A stretch of DNA of 64,000 bases. It comes from Mactromeris polynyma (Eukaryota > Mollusca > Bivalvia > Venerida > Mactridae). This document shows, one piece after another, positions 1 through 10,017 of this stretch (position 1 is its first letter; each line of letters begins with the position of its first letter). The position numbers and the translations under genes are program-made. The stretch covers positions 28,632,905-28,696,904 of the forward strand of contig JASFXZ010000005.1 of NCBI GenBank assembly GCA_032209605.1. The letters are read 5' to 3'. The notes beneath the pieces were generated by a model. That model did not search any database. It worked only from the letters and a program-made list of their open reading frames with translations, and was not told the origin of the DNA.

Positions 1-230
1 ATGACTATGAAACGGGACCCTGACATATTACAAATGTATCTCCACATCAGACAGTTGTTCAATTAATCTCCTGGCCCAATTCGAGATATGTTTAATAAAA
101 TAACCGAAAAAAAAATGCTAAAATGAAAAAAAAAGATTGTTTTAGTGTTGCTTGAAAAAAAAGTATATCAACAACCTCGAACAGTTAAAAGCGTATAACC
201 ATTAACATATTATTTGATTACATCGCCACA
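1..230. other. unannotated AT-rich DNA
   Basis: I see no gene, repeat or conserved motif here beyond short A-runs. Confidence 0.5.
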
Positions 231-300
231 GCTTTAGTCGATCGGACCTGGGATCAAACCCGCGACTATCGGACTGGTAATTAAGTGCGATACCGACTGC
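231..300 (-). mobile_element. tRNA-derived SINE head (fragment)
   Basis: On the minus strand this reads as a tRNA-like promoter region with a B-box-like GGGTTTGATCCCAGG (complement of about 247-261), preceded by a loosely A-box-like segment. No acceptor stem pairs around it, so it is not an intact tRNA gene. Fragment of a tRNA-derived SINE is the best reading; boundaries are approximate. Confidence 0.45.
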
Positions 301-790
301 AACTTGGTCGTCGTCATTTCAACACATAACGCCAATGTGTGCTGGCAGTTTACATACTTTTGTCGCAACCGATTCAAAACAAATGAGTTTTAAAATGTGT
401 GTAAACTTATTATTTCTGTGAGGTTTCGTCAAAATCCACAATATGGTCATACATGTAGATGGCGAAGAGCTGACAAGCATATATATGCCCACTGTAATGT
501 ATGTGTACATAAAAGGGCCATGACTCACGAGAAAATCATTCGACCGACAGAAGCTAAGGGACATTGATTATGATACAGTAATCAGTTTATCTCCTTTTCA
601 TTTTGAACTTTTTTTGATATTGCTATCTTATACAAATATTCGATTCAGTAGAACATCTTACAGAGAAGTTAGTTAAGTGCGGCGTCGAGTCACATGCCCG
701 CCGCATAAAGCTAACGTGAACTAAATGCGGCGGACTTCGCTCATACGCGAACTATATGCGACACGGACCATATGTGGCACTACAAAGCAC
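301..790. other. intergenic, one short inverted repeat
   Basis: No gene is supported. An 81-codon open frame on the minus strand (319-564) has no recognisable domain. The only structure is a 9-bp perfect inverted repeat, CCGCCGCAT (698-706) and ATGCGGCGG (725-733), in a locally CpG-rich patch of about 100 bp. Confidence 0.45.
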
Positions 791-1155
791 TAACGTTGAA
801 TTCCCTTAAAGGTAGTTCCCACATTTATAATATTTACCTCCCTTGTTCTGAAAAGTCAGCCATATCATTGACAGACAAATGTTCTTAAAGTTTATAGGGA
901 ATATATTCTAAATGATGATAAAATGATAACTGAAAACAATACTTATTCATGATGCTCATGTGGGCAGATGGCTCAGAAAGTTGAAGAAAAATGTATTGTC
1001 ACATTCAAATTCTCTGGTTATTTTCTCAATTAGCACATATTTGGGAATTACTCCTACAAGTCCTTAAGTATTTTGCCTATTAAAATGGCTGATGATTAAG
1101 AACAAGGGAGGTAAGCATTGTAGATGTTGGCACTGTCTATTTCCCAATGAGGAAG
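790..1155. mobile_element. candidate MITE with ACCTCCCTTGTTCT arms
   Basis: A perfect 16-bp inverted pair, TTACCTCCCTTGTTCT (834-849) and its complement (1099-1114), lies inside longer imperfect arms. The outer parts also pair: CCCACATTTATAAT-like on the left and CCAACATCTACAAT-like on the right. The interior is AT-rich and non-coding. The layout suggests a non-autonomous DNA transposon of about 360 bp. Related AAGGGAGGTAA words occur at about 22093 and, mutated, at 7600. The target-site duplication is not clear, so the superfamily is unassigned. Confidence 0.5.
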
Positions 1156-1729
1156 TTTCACGTTATGTTCTCTGTTTATGAACTGTCTTGATTTAATATT
1201 TCCTTGATACGGATTTCGGAAACAGCAGATTTGTCACCATCAATTATATAGTCTCTTAGATTTCCACAAAACTCATTTTCTCAATGATTAAAATAGTCAG
1301 CACACACGCAATACGGCTCTCGAACAATTTGTCATATACTTAACGCCATTAAAAACGCAACCAACAATTGTGCATATAGATAAAGTGACATTACTAAGGC
1401 AAAAATATTCTGTATTTTTCAAATATGAGAAATAATGAATTATTCTCAATCATGAAATGAAAATTAATTGGTGTAGACTTAAAAAAAGGTTTGATCAATT
1501 ACTAACACATAATATAACTGTACCACGCTACACAATGACGCCTAGTTCCAATTGTTGCGTTTTTAATGACGTCGAGTATATTTGTAATTAACTGTGAATG
1601 ACATTTAAGTGTATATCGTATCGGATAATGATATTAATTTTAAAGGATATTAAACGTCGTATATTCTTATAGCTTGTACAATTTCTATGTATCTGACATT
1701 TATGCATGAGTTCGATGTTGATAGTTCAA
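1156..1729. other. unannotated AT-rich DNA
   Basis: Nothing recognised on either strand. Confidence 0.5.
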
Positions 1730-2166
1730 TACAGTAAAACCTCAATAATAAGACCACCCTTTAGGACCCTGGAAAACTGATCTTAATATTGAGGTGGTCT
1801 TAATATTGAGGTGGTCTAAATATTGAGGTGGTCCTAATATTGAGGTTAAATAAAGAGCAAAACAGTGCCAATGGACTGGAAAATCGTGTTCTTTATTTTG
1901 AGATGGTCTTAATATTGAGGTTAAATAAAGAGCAAAACAGTGAAAATGGACTGGAAAATCGTGTTCTTAATTTTGAGATGGTCTTAATATTGAGGTTAAA
2001 TAAAGAGCAAAACAGTGAAAATGGACTGGAAAATCGTGTTCTTAATTTTGAGATGGTCTTAATATTGAGGTTAAATAAAGAGCAAAACAGTGAAAATGGA
2101 CTTGAAAATCGTGTTTTTAATTTTGAAGTGGTCTTATTATTGAGGTGGACTTGAAATGAGGTTAAA
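1730..2166 (+). mobile_element. CAGTAAAACCTC MITE, expanded copy (copy 1)
   Basis: Begins with TA followed by CAGTAAAACCTCAATAA and GACCACC, the terminal sequence shared by seven elements in this window. TA flanks and a CAGT start fit the pogo/Tigger branch of Tc1/mariner elements (family knowledge; assignment inferred). The interior first repeats an approximately 17-bp word (GGTGGTCTTAATATTGA) and then a 75-bp module four times. The right terminus is decayed: GAGGT is present but TTTACTGTA is not. There is no transposase, so the element is non-autonomous. Confidence 0.75.
1828..2152 (+). repeat. 75-bp tandem array inside MITE copy 1
   Basis: Four units start at 1828, 1903, 1978 and 2053, with a partial unit at 2128. 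The period is exactly 75 bp with very few substitutions. Because 75 is divisible by three, one frame stays open for 108 codons, which makes a spurious periodic 25-residue protein. The same 75-bp module occurs once or twice, unexpanded, in the copies at 5353, 6864, 52408 and 57883, so the expansion is local to this copy. Confidence 0.9.
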
Positions 2167-2640
2167 TCGCTTTAACGACAAGGTGATAATATTTGGAAGT
2201 GGTAGAACATCAACGGACCCGTAAATTATTTATGAAATACACGATAGTTTCTTCCAGAAATATCTTCTTATATTAAGTAATGGGGTAGAAGATTTGATTT
2301 TCTTTACATAAAATTCTTCAGGGACGTAGCTACATCTGGTAGAACGTGTACGCAAGTAATGTAGAGAGTTTAGGGGCAGGATAATCCGAAAAACACCGTT
2401 TTTCTAAAACGTTCGTGGTGCAATCTTGCGACATGGTCATAAGCAGGAGTCTAAATTTTGCATACAAATGCTTAACTTTGATTATTGCTTTCTGTGTATG
2501 TTTTTTCTTTCTATTTTTACTAACTGTGTGTATGCTTCGTTCAGGTAGCTACACACCGGTCTTGTAAGTGTGTAATAAGTTGATTTCGAGGCAGCATTTT
2601 TATTTTTTTGTAACTGCTACATTTTGCTTATTCTGCACTA
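2167..2640. other. unannotated AT-rich DNA
   Basis: No gene or repeat recognised. Confidence 0.5.
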
Positions 2641-2880
2641 TACTATCAACATACCCTTTGACCAAGTAGTTCTAGCAGGATTAATGGTTCGAATCCCGGT
2701 AAGTGTCCGTTCCGATATGGCCGGATGATGAGTCACAAGCTCCTTAAATAACCGTGACCGTTTTCCTATCTGCTAGGTGGCATTTAAATGAGTTCAGTGC
2801 CGTATAATTGAGTGGGTTTAAGAAAACGGAGTTAACAAGGCGCTAAGAAAGCATCTTATAACCCCGATGAAACCATAACA
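2641..2880 (+). mobile_element. tRNA-derived SINE (degraded)
   Basis: An intact RNA polymerase III B box, GGTTCGAATCCCG, lies at 2686-2698. It is followed by TATGGCCGGATGATGA. The same order, B box then TATGGTCGGATGGTGA, recurs near 60234-60270, so these are two members of one family. The A box is not readable here, and no cloverleaf can be folded around the B box. The 3' limit is a guess. Confidence 0.55.
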
Positions 2881-3664
2881 CAATAACTGTATCCACTGAT
2901 ATAAGCGAACTATAACTGTCCGTCAGTAACTACAGCCATATACTCCAAATGTTACGTATGACTAATCTTATTATCTCCCCTGTTTGTAAACATCTCTAAA
3001 AACTACTAAAATAAATCAAATAAAAACTGACCATGTAATGCGCTTATTTTTTGTATGATAAAACTAATTTAAGTATTCAAGCATATATACTAACAGATTA
3101 TATCGTACAGCGGGATTTTTTTGTAAAGTTGATATTTAAAAAAAAGATGTTTAAAAGAAATATTTATTCTTGAATCATCAAAGTGATCACATTCGAATAA
3201 TTAGTGAAATTCGTCCCCAATACAATTTTTATCACACAATCGACAATTTCTGAAATCAAATTCAACTTGCAAATCTTATAAAATGTTGCCTAGCAACAAA
3301 TGTATTCAAATACAATGTAATAACCAGGACAGAAAAAATGCTATATAGATATATAAATGTATATAACACCTGACACTGTGTTCTTATATCACACAGTGAA
3401 CCTCATGAAAGTCGATATTTATAACTTGTGGAGTGTGTCACAAATACACCGTTGTTTTATAAAATTCACTAAACCTAGGTAAAACTGAGGTAATAAAATG
3501 AAAACTTATCAAGGCTAAGTGCAATTTTTATTAAAAGCAAGTGATAAATCACTCTCGAATCTGCGTCCTGAAAACTCAAGTTATGCGGAAGAGTAATCGT
3601 AACCCTTGCGTGGGCCGAACCCACAATTTCCGGGTTTATCGATCGACAACTTGATTCCATAAAC
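2881..3664. other. unannotated AT-rich DNA
   Basis: No gene supported; a 63-codon frame on the minus strand (3475-3666) has no recognisable domain. Confidence 0.5.
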
Positions 3665-5094
3665 ACACTCTCATCTCTTTACCCTACCTTACCACTCCCC
3701 AAACTACCGCTGCATTCTCTACACTATAGATCCATTGTCTGCACTACCGCTCCGTTCTATAAAATCCCGTTTCTCTCTACACTACTGTTCCACTCTCTAC
3801 ACTAACTCTCTCCGTTTTATACTGGTGCCCCCTTTCTATTTCTGCTCCCTTCTTTTCACCACCATTCCGTTCTCTACACTACCACACTACTCTCTCTCTT
3901 CACTCTCGTTCCCTCTCTACACTTCTCCCCTCTCAATACTGCTGCCCCCTCTCAATACTGCTGCTCCCCTCTCAATACTGTTGCTTCCCTCTAAATACTG
4001 CCGCTCCCCTCTCAATACTGCTGCTCCCCTCTCAATACTACTGCTCCCCTCTCAATACTGCTGCTCCCCTCTCAATACTGCTGCTCCCCTCTCAATACTG
4101 CTGCACCCCTCTCAATACTGTTGCTTCCCTCTCAATACTGCTGCTCCCCTCTAAATACTGCCGCTCCACTCTCAATTCTGATGCTTCCCAATCAATACTG
4201 CTACTCGCCTCTCAATACTGCTGCTCCCCTCTCAATACTGTTGCTCCCCTCTCAATACTGTTGCTCCCCTCTCAATACTGCTGCTCCCCTCTCAATACTG
4301 TTGCTCCCCTCTAAATACTGCCGCTCCCCTCTCAATACTGCTGCTCCCCTCTCAATACTGCTGCTCCCCTCTCAATACTGCTGCTCCCCTCTCAATACTG
4401 CTGCTCCCCTCTCAATACTGCTGCTCCCCTCTCAATACTGTTGCTTCCCTCTAAATACTGCTGCTCCCCTCTCAATACTGCTGCTCCCCTCTCAATACTG
4501 TTGCTTCCCTCTAAATACTGCTGCACCCCTCTCAATACTGTTGCTTTCCTCTAAATACTGCTGCTCCCCTCTCAATAATGTTGCTCCCCTCTAAATACTG
4601 CCGCTCCCCTCTCAATACTGCTGCTCCCCTCTCAATACTGCTGCTCCCATCTCAATACTGTCGCTCCCCTCTCAATACTGTCGCTCTCCTCTCAATACTG
4701 CTGCTCCCCTCTCAATACTGCTGTTCCCCTCTCAATATTGTTGCTTCCCTCTAAATACTGCTGCTCCCCTCTCAATACTGCTGCTCCCCTCTCAATACCG
4801 CCGCTCCCCTCTTAATACTGCTGATCCCCTCTCAATAATGCTGCTCCCCTCTCAATACTGTTGCTTCCCTCTAAATACTGCTGCTCCCCTCTCAATACTG
4901 TTGCTCCCCTCTAAATACTGCCGCTCCCCTCTCAATACTGCAGCTCCCCTCTCAATACTGCTGCTCCCATCTCAATACTGCCGCTCCCCTTTCAATACTG
5001 CTGCTCCCCTCTCAATACTGCTGCTCCCCTCTAAATACTGATGCTTCCCAATCAATACTGCCGCTCCCCTCTCAGTACTACCGCTCTTCCATGT
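3665..5094 (+). repeat. 20-bp minisatellite, about 58 clean units
   Basis: Consensus unit CTGCTCCCCTCTCAATACTG repeats in strict 20-bp register from about 3925 to 5090. It is preceded by about 260 bp of decayed units (words such as CTACCGCTCC and TCTCTACACTA) at 3665-3925. Variant units recur: TTGCTTCCCTCTAAATACTG, units starting CCGCT, and ATGCTTCCCAATCAATACTG at 4181 and 5041. The pair 'TAAATACTG then CCGCT' recurs at 3981, 4301, 4581 and 4901, spacings of 16, 14 and 16 units, which hints at higher-order amplification. Three units make 60 bp, so long frames with a 20-residue period are open; these are not genes. Sharp centre and decayed edge are typical of unequal exchange. Confidence 0.95.
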
Positions 5095-5352
5095 AACTTT
5101 CAGTTGTCAGCTAATAGTTTTGCAGATTATCATTTAAACTCTTCAATAACGTTAACAAATACAACAAATAAATATACTGACCTTTGCACTGATGACAAAG
5201 TATGTTTTGTCTAATTCAAAGACAAACTTTTTTCGACAAATACAGAGGAATGCATTTTTAGTGTATTCTTTCATAATGCATATTATTGATGTTTTAAATA
5301 TATATATTTTTTATGTTTGTTTAGGTAAAAAATGAAGAAAAAAATGGCATAA

Positions 5353-5588
5353 TAGTTAAACCTCACTTAAAGACCACCTCAATAATAAGACCACCTAAGA
5401 ATTAAGAACACAATTTTCAAGTCCATTTTGACTGTTCCGCTCTTAATCAAACTCAATATTTAAGACCACCTAAGATAAAGACCACACTTTTCAAGACCAT
5501 TTAGACTGTTCCGCTCTTTATTCAACCTCAGTATTAAGACCAGTTTTCCAGCGACTCAATGGTGGTCTTTTTATTGAGGTGTTTCTGT
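5353..5588 (-). mobile_element. CAGTAAAACCTC MITE (copy 2)
   Basis: Left end TTAAACCTCACTTAAAGACC, right end GGTGGTCTTTTTATTGAGGTG. The terminal CAGTA/TACTG bases are mutated on both sides. The interior holds two diverged copies of the same 75-bp module seen at 1828-2152, in the opposite orientation. Confidence 0.75.
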
Positions 5589-5608
5589 GTTTTCTTTAAT
5601 ACTGCCCT

Positions 5609-5741
5609 GCGTTCAGTTACGGCTAACCGTTGCTCACGTTACGAAACTGTTTTGTTTAGTATCCCTGGCCGAGCGTATTGCATTCAATGCACATGGGGAA
5701 CCAAATTGCAAACGTTAGCCGCAAACACATTTACTGAACGC
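5609..5741. repeat. inverted-repeat element
   Basis: GCGTTCAGT (5609-5617) pairs with ACTGAACGC (5733-5741), and inside that GGCTAAC (5621-5627) pairs with GTTAGCC (5714-5720). The loop between is about 85 bp. The patch is richer in CpG than its surroundings. A small foldback element is plausible; no second copy was noticed. Confidence 0.5.
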
Positions 5742-6270
5742 ATGACTGCGTTCATTGACTTCAAGCGATAGTTGCTCTAGATTTATCAATGGAAATATAT
5801 TACACTCCAATTCGTCCTGAGATTCACCTTCGGGCACTATTCCATGTTTTCATTCACAAACTAATCTCATAAACATGTCTACACTGAACACAAAGTTCGC
5901 CACAGGAATTTGATTATGAACATATATCATGATGATCTGTTACACCGTAAATATTCATTCGTTGCTTGTTTTAGCCAAGACAATCAGATTACTTGTGTCT
6001 CGTGGTACACATTTACTTTAATTCAACCATTATGTAATTCCCTGGTGGGATGTGATAACAAATTAATATCGCTGTAACACTTTGCCATACGCAATACGTG
6101 TATGCTCTGTTTATGAGATACCCGTCTTAGATGATAGGTGTTTTATAACATATTGTAGTTCCGGTTACATTCAGTAAAAGCTGGGGTAACCAGTGCATCT
6201 TGCGATAGGATGATCTTAATAAACTTAATTCAAAACAGTCCAGCTTAATTTAGTAGTCAAACGTTTGATC
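5742..6270. other. unannotated AT-rich DNA
   Basis: No gene or repeat recognised. Confidence 0.5.
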
Positions 6271-6272
6271 AC

Positions 6273-6765
6273 ATGACGCTGTTATTGATGTTGTTGCTGC
6301 TGCTGTTTGTTGATGTTGTTGTTGTTGATGTTGCTGGTGTTGTTGAATTTGTTGTTGTTGCTGTTGCAGTTGTTGTTGCTGCTTTTGTTGTTGCTGTTGC
6401 TGCTGTCGATGATGTTGCTGTTTTTGTTGTTGTTACAGTTGTTGTTGCTGCTGTTGTTAATGCTGCTGTTTTTGTTGCTGTTGCAGTTGTTGCTGGTGTA
6501 GCTGTTGCAGTTGTTGATGTTGTTGCTGCTGCTGTTGTTGATGTTGCTGTTTTTAAATTGTTGCAGCTGTTGTTGTTACTGCTGTTGTTGATGTTGGTGT
6601 TATCGATGTTGCTGCTGTTGCAGATGTTGTTGTTGCTGTTGTTATTGTTGATGATACAGTTGCTACTGTTGTTGTTGCTGCTGCTACTTCAGTGGCTGTT
6701 GTTGCTTCTGTTGTAATTGTTGTTATTGCTGCTGCAGTTGCCGTTGTTGTGGTTGTAGCTGAGGA
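6273..6765 (+). repeat. imperfect GTT/GCT trinucleotide repeat
   Basis: About 490 bp of mixed TTG, CTG, TTA and GTT triplets. On the minus strand it reads as CAA/CAG runs, which would encode glutamine-rich peptide. In-frame stops interrupt most frames, and the open frames on the plus strand are pure Leu/Val low complexity. No flanking coding sequence ties it to a gene, so it is called a microsatellite. It is immediately followed by ATG/GAT-type simple repeat patches. Confidence 0.9.
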
Positions 6766-6863
6766 TGGTGTTTATCGTATCAGTTTTATCGTTGAAGACG
6801 ATGACGATAATAGTGAAAATGATAAAGTTAATGCATAATGATACAAATTATAAACATCATTGA

Positions 6864-7044
6864 TACAGTAAAACCTAACTAAAAGACCACCTCAATAATA
6901 AGACCACCGCACACTTAAGACAACAATGTTCAAGTCCATTTTTACTGTTTGCTCTTTATTCAACCTAAATATTAAGACCACCTCTATAAGAGGATCACTT
7001 TTCAAGGGTCCCAAAGGTGGTCTTATTATTGAGGTGTTACTGTA
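6864..7044. mobile_element. CAGTAAAACCTC MITE, complete copy (copy 3)
   Basis: The clearest full-length member: TA-CAGTAAAACC at 6864 and GGTGTTACTG-TA ending at 7044, about 181 bp. GACCACC/GGTGGTC arms sit just inside both ends. The centre holds one copy of the module that is tandemly amplified at 1828-2152. No coding capacity. Confidence 0.8.
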
Positions 7045-8101
7045 TATTATCATGAAAACAAAATGATGATGATGATAATGATGAAAAAGTGCTATAATAT
7101 AAATACATGGTGTTGTTGGCTATGATGATGATAATGATAAGAATAATTATCATAAACATAATACAAATACTACTAAAAATATTAAAACTGTAGTAATAAC
7201 AAGATTATTATCGTCATTATCATTGTAGTATTGCTATTAAAAATTGCGCAGATAATTGCAATAATTATACGATCAATGATTATCCAGGCAAATATTTGGC
7301 GCAACCTGGAAACTCAAAAACAGCCGCAAATAAATGAGAAATAACTAACAGAAAATCGCGATGAAAATGCTTTAGCGATATCAAATAGGTATTTATATTA
7401 AAATATACTCACTTTCTCCGTTATAAAAGAATTCCCGTGTATTGCAACCATGTTTAATAAAAACACTAATGCTCTGAAGGGGTTATCCATACTAAATCAT
7501 GGTTTATCTCAACCACTTATATAAATCCATTTGTTCGCACAAAATAGAAATTTCAATTGTAACAACTACTTTCCCACTTTGATAAAATTCCAATTTTCAA
7601 GGGAGGTTATATTTATTACACAATTATTTGAATTTTAAAATTTAATCCTTGCTATTTTTACATATTTTTTATTAATGCATAAATTTATACATCTTCGCTG
7701 AACTATTTGAATGATTTATCATCATTCAACTGGTCCATGAACCTAATATATAGTTCTTTGTATATGTTGCGTCCGTTAATGTTCGCGGATATTCAATACA
7801 AGAAAACCGCTGGTTCAACAGAATAATTTCAGGGTATCGGAAAATAATTTCAGCTCTTATATTTTCTCAATGGCATACTGTGTACTATTCAAGGCATCGA
7901 ACCGTACCACTGTTTGTTAGCATTACACGCCCAGATGACAAGCACGGATTGATTGATCGCTCTCTGGTGAGCGCGAACTTTTCAAGTTATTGACATCACC
8001 TTGTCATCCTATTGCTTCACCATCTGTCACACCCAGTCTATAAGATTCTCGCTATTTAAGTATTTTGTTATTCTCAGACAACAACGCACTTTAAATCCAA
8101 T
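7045..8101. other. unannotated AT-rich DNA with short ATG/GAT runs
   Basis: Simple GATGAT patches at about 7062-7140. Nothing else recognised. Confidence 0.5.
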
Positions 8102-8569
8102 TACAGTGGGACTTCGTTTATTCGAAAACCTTTAATCCGAATATTTAAATATTAAGTCCCGATGTATCCTTACTCCACTCATGTACTGTACAGTAAACTA
8201 CTAAACCTTTTCAAAACGTTGTACTACTATTATTGATACAACACAGATATCTTCAATGTTATAACGACATGTTATCATACTAGATTTATAAATGTTATTC
8301 CAATCTGTAACTGTCATTCACCGGAATAGATCAATAATTATAATAACTATTGTACAATTTTACGCCGAATATTATTTATACTGTGTACACATGTGACTTT
8401 ATACTATATTCTCTGTATTATATATGTGATTCATGGGCCAAAGGCCTACAATCTTGAAATAAACTAACTATTAATATCTTCTTATCTGGCATGTCAAAAC
8501 TGAAATGGGCTATTCGAACTAAATACTATTTCAGAACAGATGAATTTGAATGAACGAGGTCCGACTGTA
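8102..8569. mobile_element. TTCGAA-type Tigger-like MITE, complete copy
   Basis: Left end TA-CAGTGGGACTTCGTTTATTCGAA, broken here only by notation, at 8102. Right end is GAACGAGGTCCGACTG-TA ending at 8569. The arms are inverted copies, and TA sits at both borders, as expected for pogo/Tigger insertions. The 468-bp interior has no transposase. Relatives with the same ...GTCCGACTG end are at 10018-10148 and 19348-19455. Confidence 0.7.
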
Positions 8570-8654
8570 TCTTATTTGATTACTGTACCAGGTTGGTGCC
8601 TCAGCGACACAAAGTCACTCAACTATGGAAATCCGTAGTTCATTCCCGACGCCG

Positions 8655-8750
8655 TCGGTTTTTGTCGTATCCATCGTTTTCTGCTTCGGTGATTTAAATC
8701 CCCGATGCAGAAGAAAATATTCCACAGATTCAGAATACGACGAAAAACTT
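8655..8750. repeat. hairpin-forming inverted repeat
   Basis: GTTTTTGTCGTAT at the left pairs with ATACGACGAAAAAC at the right with one bulge. Nested inside, TTTTCTGCTTCGG pairs with CCCGATGCAGAAGAAAA imperfectly. Lies between a Tigger-like MITE and a CRE-carrying MITE; may be part of a larger nested insertion. Confidence 0.45.
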
Positions 8751-8804
8751 AAACATAGCACCTGAATTTCGTCGGAATGTTTGATAAGCGACGAAGAAGT
8801 ATAT

Positions 8805-9045
8805 ATGAGCGCCGCTGTACGATTTCCAATCTCTTCATTAAATGATGTCATATCCAGAAAACGTCATGTGTGACGTCACCATGTACTGACAGTAAGCAAT
8901 ATTTGCCGCATATTGCAATATGAAAACAAAGTTACCATATGAGAATAAATATTGTTTCCTACTAGCACATAGTGACATCACATTTTGCGTTTTCTTGAAA
9001 TGACGTCACTTACATAAGAGGTTGCAAATCCAGTAGCAGCGCTCA
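8805..9045 (+). mobile_element. CRE-carrying MITE (copy 1)
   Basis: Starts TGAGCGCCGCTGTACG and ends with the inverted AGCAGCGCTCA, flanked by TATA/TATA. Terminal arms of about 70 bp each contain the TGACGTCA palindrome (cAMP-response-element type). The inner part is asymmetric and orients the copies: TACTGACAGTAAGCAATATT lies left of centre and AATATTGTTTCCT right of centre. About 241 bp, no coding capacity. Four relatives are at 10813, 18086, 38160 and 52959. Confidence 0.85.
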
Positions 9046-9114
9046 TATACTCATTCGTCGGTAGGTACAAACCGGCGGTGAAACAATCACAATATGATAA
9101 TATAGGGAAAAAGA

Positions 9115-9475
9115 TACTGCTTCGGCGGTGAGCTACGGCGCTCCATATTCGAATCGACTCAGGTGCGGGCTCGAGCCCCAGCCACGACACTCTAAGCCGT
9201 AAGCAGCTACCCTTTCTACGCTCGGCATGATAAGGATGTAACTGGCTGGCCCCGAGTCCGGTTAATATGACTTTGTATGGTATAGTATCAAATGTCTACG
9301 GTGCACTTCGTATCACAATAGCAGCACTCTATTTGCTAAAAGTACGCACCGTCTCCAATGCGTGCCATATGACATACAATATGTCTTTTGTTATCTTGTT
9401 ATAATGTACATGATGTTGCTATGAAACATGTTATGTTTTAATGCAATAAACTATTGATATTGTATTGTATATATG
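9115..9475 (+). mobile_element. tRNA-derived SINE
   Basis: The head has an A-box-like GGTGAGCTACGGCG (about 9126) and a B-box-like GCGGGCTCGAGCCCC (9165-9179). A unique body follows, then an AT-rich tail with AATAAACTATTGATATTGTA. A similar tail word occurs at about 42446-42493. The order head, body, A/T-rich tail is that of a SINE. The family cannot be named from sequence alone. Confidence 0.65.
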
Positions 9476-9552
9476 CGTCATAGAACAATATTCATTCATT
9501 CGCTGAATCTTTAGATCAATGAAATGTTTCTAAGTGTAAGTTTGTATTACAG

Positions 9553-9774
9553 TTTTAACAAAACAATTGTTTACAACCGTGTCCTTGTTACTAGCCAGCC
9601 TCTCTGCTACAAGTTCACAACAACATCAAAGACGAAACGAAGCGTATTTAAAAGATGTTTGATTTATTGAATCGTAAAGGAGGATACTTCAAAACGGAAA
9701 TTATCAATAGTAGTCCTATAGCAAACATTGACTTTACGGAAACTTTAAAAGCAAAATCTGGTTTCTTTAGTAAG
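9553..9774 (+). CDS. candidate first coding exon, unidentified
   Basis: An acceptor-like TTGTATTACAG ends at 9552. An ATG at 9655 opens 40 codons (beginning MFDLLNRKGGYFKTE) and runs into AGTAAG|GTATGC, a good donor site at 9774/9775, in phase 0. Only 46 codons are open in total if unspliced. The peptide is not low-complexity and is not part of any repeat seen in the window, but I recognise no domain. In AT-rich DNA such a pattern can arise by chance; call it a weak exon candidate. Confidence 0.2.
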
Positions 9775-10017
9775 GTATGCGTTATGTTATAAATACAATT
9801 CTTTTATTATTGTTTGCGTTTCTGAATGCATAATACGTTAAACAAATGTTGTCTAGACGATGCTTCGAAACAAAACACATTTACATGTTGATCATGTCTT
9901 GCGAGCGTGACTCGGTTACATTAAAATATTTCAATCATGACTTAATTTGTAATAGACTTAAAGTGTCGAATCAGTAAGTTTATATCGATTTTGTGATTCA
10001 AATTAGCAGTAATCAAC

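Noticed and set aside
1828..2154. 108-codon frame with a 25-residue repeat, looking like a repeat protein
   Set aside because: It is the 75-bp array inside a MITE.
3735..5041. Three long open frames (139, 157 and 67 codons) rich in Cys, Ser, Pro and Leu
   Set aside because: They are translations of the 20-bp minisatellite; three units equal 60 bp, so the frame stays open by periodicity.
6273..6716. 147-codon Leu/Val-rich frame resembling membrane segments
   Set aside because: Translation of a GTT/GCT microsatellite.
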